Positions 60,269 to 64,000 of a stretch of 64,000 nt of DNA are shown in pieces (the first letter of the stretch is position 1; each line of letters begins with the position of its first letter). Source of the stretch: Candidatus Woesearchaeota archaeon (lineage in GTDB: Archaea; Nanobdellota; Nanobdellia; Woesearchaeales; B29-G15); assembly GCA_017610005.1 (NCBI GenBank), contig JAFCCU010000004.1, positions 1 through 64,000 on the forward strand, in the 5' to 3' direction. The translations under genes were made by a program, and so were the position numbers. The notes under the pieces are model-generated. The model made no database searches, was not told where the DNA came from, and saw nothing but the letters and a program-made list of their open reading frames with translations.

Positions 60269-60748
60269 TTACATGTCCTCATATTCAGTCATTTTCTCAG
60301 AGAGAATTTCTAATTTGATTCCAGCCTCATTGAAGATTTTTTCTGAATCCTTATCTGCATGATACCTTTTTTTGGCAACAACTCGTTTAATACCGCAATT
60401 AATTATCATTTTAGCACAAGAAAAACAAGGCATCATTAAAGTATAAATTGTACCCCCATCTAAACTTATTCCTAATTTAGCAGCCTGGCAAATTGCCGAT
60501 TGTTCAGAATGAATAGTTCTAACACAATGAGTTGTTATTTCTCCATTTTCATGAACTGTTTTTTTTAAAAGGTGGCCTACTTCATCGCAATGGGGCAATC
60601 CCACTGGGGATCCGACATATCCTGTAGTTAGGATTTGCTTATTCTTAACAATAATTGACGCGGTTTTTCCTCTATCACATGTTGCTCTTTTTGCTACAAT
60701 CTCACAAAGCTCTAAAAAATACTCATCCCATGTTGGTCTATTAGTCAT
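60269..60748 (-). CDS. Deoxycytidylate deaminase
   Basis: CVRTIHSEQSAICQAA and MPCFSCAKMIINCGIKRVV. Confidence 0.92.
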   Translation of the reverse strand: MTNRPTWDEYFLELCEIVAKRATCDRGKTASIIVKNKQILTTGYVGSPVGLPHCDEVGHLLKKTVHENGEITTHCVRTIHSEQSAICQAAKLGISLDGGTIYTLMMPCFSCAKMIINCGIKRVVAKKRYHADKDSEKIFNEAGIKLEILSEKMTEYEDM

Positions 60749-60749
60749 T

Positions 60750-61334
60750 CTAATCCTCGCGTTTTTTTATCCAATTTAATAATTCTTCAGTTTGAGCAAT
60801 AACATTTTCTTTGTTCCCTTGATTAATTATGAAATATTCGGCTAGTGCAATACTTGGCCCCTGATTAACATTTGTTAATTGTGTTAAATCTCTGTTTTTT
60901 GCTTCTTCTAATGTATGATTTCTAAATCTCATTTTTGGATCAACAGCTACAGCTCTACTATTTAATCTGTTGTATCTAAAATCTTGACCAGATACAACCG
61001 CTATTAAAACTAACTGTTTCCCAAATTTTTCTTTTAAGTAGAGGTATTCTTCAAAACTCATTAAATCATCCCCCACTAAATTGCCATTTTCAAGAGCAGC
61101 ATTAAACTTTGGCATGTTTAAAATTGCATAGGCTGCCATCCCCTGTTTTTCTCTTATTTCTTCTCTTATTATTCTCTCTTTTTCTTGGTTAACACTTCCA
61201 AATCGTTCTTTGGCAAGATCCAATGTGATTTGGCCGAATCTTACAAATCCAAATCCTTTTTCTTCTTTTAGATAATCACATACTGTACTTTTGCCTGCTC
61301 CAGTTAATCCGGCTACTGCAATAAATAGATTCAT
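60750..61334 (-). CDS. P-loop kinase, dephospho-CoA kinase/nucleotide kinase-like
   Basis: VAGLTGAGKSTVCDYLKEEKGFGFVRFG. Confidence 0.75.
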   Translation of the reverse strand: MNLFIAVAGLTGAGKSTVCDYLKEEKGFGFVRFGQITLDLAKERFGSVNQEKERIIREEIREKQGMAAYAILNMPKFNAALENGNLVGDDLMSFEEYLYLKEKFGKQLVLIAVVSGQDFRYNRLNSRAVAVDPKMRFRNHTLEEAKNRDLTQLTNVNQGPSIALAEYFIINQGNKENVIAQTEELLNWIKKRED

Positions 61335-61514
61335 AATAGTATAGTTTTTATAGGGGGCTTTTTAATTATTATTAAACACAAATCTATATTTTAATAAACA
61401 CTATTCTTTGTTTACTCAAAAATGATTAAATTAATTAACAACTTTCAAGTGCTACAAAAGCTTTTAATAAGAACTTATGTATTCTGACTCGGTAGGGAAA
61501 AAAGAGGTGTCTCG

Positions 61515-62194
<680 letters not shown>

Positions 62195-62198
<4 letters not shown>

Positions 62199-62425
62199 AT
62201 ATTATGACAGATGATACTGTATTTGTCAAGATAGATGAATACGAAAAAATACTCGCTAAGATATCAACATTGAATGACCATATTAAAAAGGCCAAAGGCC
62301 AACTTAAGCTGATTCAAGAATTAAAAGTTGAAGAGGATAAAAACCTTGTAGAATGGGAAGGAGAGCTTGCAAATATGGAAGAGAAAATTGGATTTGTAAC
62401 AAATACAATGTCTCAGAGAGAATAA
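62195..62425 (+). CDS. Small coiled-coil protein
   Basis: 76 aa, heptad-like; overlaps upstream gene. Confidence 0.55.
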
Positions 62426-62426
62426 A

Positions 62427-62765
62427 ATGAGCAGATACATAAAAATCATTGATCCAAATGAAACAAGAAAAGCATTGTTAATTGGAAAGATTAATTCTTT
62501 AAAGGCATTAAAAAGATGCCAGATGAGTATTGCTGACCTTGAGAAAGTAAAGGCAGATCTTGGTGCATTAAATGAGCAATTGAGCGTTATTCCCTCAAGC
62601 GCAAGAAGCATCAAAAGCAAATTGCCTAAAATTGAGATTACTAAAGCTGATAAGGCAAGAATTTCTCAACTAAAAACTCCAGTGAATGTACCTGTTAGAA
62701 AAACTAATTTAGCTGCAGTAGAAGACCAAATTGCAGCTTTAGAAGCTGAGATTGGAGAGTTGTAA
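62427..62765 (+). CDS. Small coiled-coil hypothetical protein
   Basis: 112 aa, closely packed with upstream genes. Confidence 0.5.
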   Translation: MSRYIKIIDPNETRKALLIGKINSLKALKRCQMSIADLEKVKADLGALNEQLSVIPSSARSIKSKLPKIEITKADKARISQLKTPVNVPVRKTNLAAVEDQIAALEAEIGEL

Positions 62766-62916
62766 ACTTCTTTTTAACATATATTTTCTTTTAATTTATT
62801 AGCTAAAGTGGCGAATTTTCATAACACATTCTTTAAGTACAAACAGTATAGAAAGATCCATGATTTAGTTTAGAAATGGCTGGGACTATGCACCAATTAT
62901 TGGGCCTGTTAGAAGG

Positions 62917-63561
62917 GTGGGGCAATCAGTCCAGTTGTACAGAAAGAAACAAAATCTCCACAATGCTAGATTAACAAAAGCTTTTATTAATTATGAAATA
63001 TTTCAAAAAGCTATGGATGAAATAGGATTTTTAGGAGTCAAAGAAGAAAGAGAAGTAGAAAACACCGAAGGTTTCATAAAAATTGAACAGCTTAAAATAA
63101 GAGATCTACGTGCCATGATGAGTAAAGAAATAAAAGAATTGGCCCATTTAGAATTTGACCTTCTTCAGATTAATAAACAGCTTAGGCATGTACATGAATT
63201 AATGGAGTATCGGAGGCGACTTTTGGAAAAATTAAAGTTGAATCATAAGATTTATTTGCCCAGTGGTGCACTAAATGCAAATAATGAGTTTTTACATGCA
63301 ATTAAGGATGTGGACCACAACATCAGAATTATTATAAGCCATATTTCAATTGAAACTGATAAATGGCTTATAACTAGGGTCCATAAATTATATGCAAAAG
63401 AGGAAGAAGATAGAGGGAGAATTGAAGAAATTAGTAAAGAAGCCGAAATAATCAAGGGAGATATAATGAAGATCAACCGCGAATTGTATGATAGCCAGGC
63501 CCTTCTTTCTGAAGTTGAATCAGGGGTAAAGAAGCCAGAACGACGAAGGATGGGTTTTTAA
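62917..63561 (+). CDS. Coiled-coil hypothetical protein (start uncertain)
   Basis: 214 aa; in-frame coding-like sequence NGWDYAPIIGPVRRV lies upstream of the GTG. Confidence 0.5.
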   Translation: MGQSVQLYRKKQNLHNARLTKAFINYEIFQKAMDEIGFLGVKEEREVENTEGFIKIEQLKIRDLRAMMSKEIKELAHLEFDLLQINKQLRHVHELMEYRRRLLEKLKLNHKIYLPSGALNANNEFLHAIKDVDHNIRIIISHISIETDKWLITRVHKLYAKEEEDRGRIEEISKEAEIIKGDIMKINRELYDSQALLSEVESGVKKPERRRMGF

Positions 63562-63564
63562 CAA

Positions 63565-64000
63565 TTAAGGAATGAGTGTTACTCCCCCGAAAAAGTTGAG
63601 CACAACATAAAGCACAAAGATTCCGATAAGTATAATTGCTTCTTTTCTTGATATTGTCCCTTTGATTAAAAATGGGATTAGCATTATATGCAAAAGTACC
63701 ATGAATGGGATGTTGAAAGCTAGTAATTGTTTAGAGATAATAATCGGAGTGAACAATGCAATAATCCCTAATGCTACAAAGAAGTTAATTACATTTGAGG
63801 TGATGAGATTTGAGAAAATTACTTCATCTTTATTTTGGAAAAGTAAGGATAGGGCCACTGCGAATTCGGGAAAAGAGGTCCCCACTACAACTATTGTTGA
63901 GCCAATAATCACCGGGGAAATCCCATAAAGATTAGAGATGTAAATGAGAGAGGAGATGCAGGTGCTTGCACAATAACACACAACAATCCCTGCTAATAAA
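63565..64000 (-). CDS. Sodium/calcium exchanger family protein (runs off the window)
   Basis: IGSTIVVVGTSFPEFAVALSLL, LITSNVINFFVALGI; reading frame stays open to the edge. Confidence 0.8.
   Translation of the reverse strand, partial: LLAGIVVCYCASTCISSLIYISNLYGISPVIIGSTIVVVGTSFPEFAVALSLLFQNKDEVIFSNLITSNVINFFVALGIIALFTPIIISKQLLAFNIPFMVLLHIMLIPFLIKGTISRKEAIILIGIFVLYVVLNFFGGVTLIP

Overview
The window comes from an AT-rich archaeal genome, probably DPANN-like. This rests on the information-processing genes seen: Orc1/Cdc6, PolD DP1 and DP2, MCM, an RPA-like protein, TBP, TFB, TFE, histone, Hjc, HerA, Mre11 and aIF2-beta. No rRNA, tRNA or CRISPR array was recognised. The main blocks are: (1) 0-5 kb, radical SAM, methyltransferase and glycosyltransferase genes, with a decayed radical-SAM/SPASM pseudogene; (2) 6-16 kb, MATE, glycoside hydrolase, HerA-Mre11, RNase Z, histone, Hjc, TFE and a ribose-1,5-bisphosphate isomerase-like gene; (3) 15.8-27.7 kb, an accessory surface-protein locus with a hairpin cluster, palindromic operator-like sites, two tandem AbrB-like mini-genes missing from the ORF track, tail-fibre-like secreted proteins sharing a repeated module, a tandem-HTH protein behind four 13-bp palindromes, and a 2592-aa LamG protein whose third LamG domain is split by a ~620-aa insertion; (4) 27.7-43.3 kb, a divergent thymidine-kinase-like gene, TrmB, a candidate replication origin (inverted ORB-like sites around an A+T tract) beside cdc6-polB-polC, then MCM/RPA/TBP/TFB; (5) 43-53 kb, glycosyltransferase and membrane proteins; (6) 53-64 kb, a degenerate THUMP protein, gyrA carrying an intein with endonuclease motifs, scpB, dCMP deaminase, and small coiled-coil/membrane proteins. 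A family of 7-bp AGTCNNN tandem repeats recurs between genes and inside linker-coding regions. All assignments come from reading the sequence; no database search was run.
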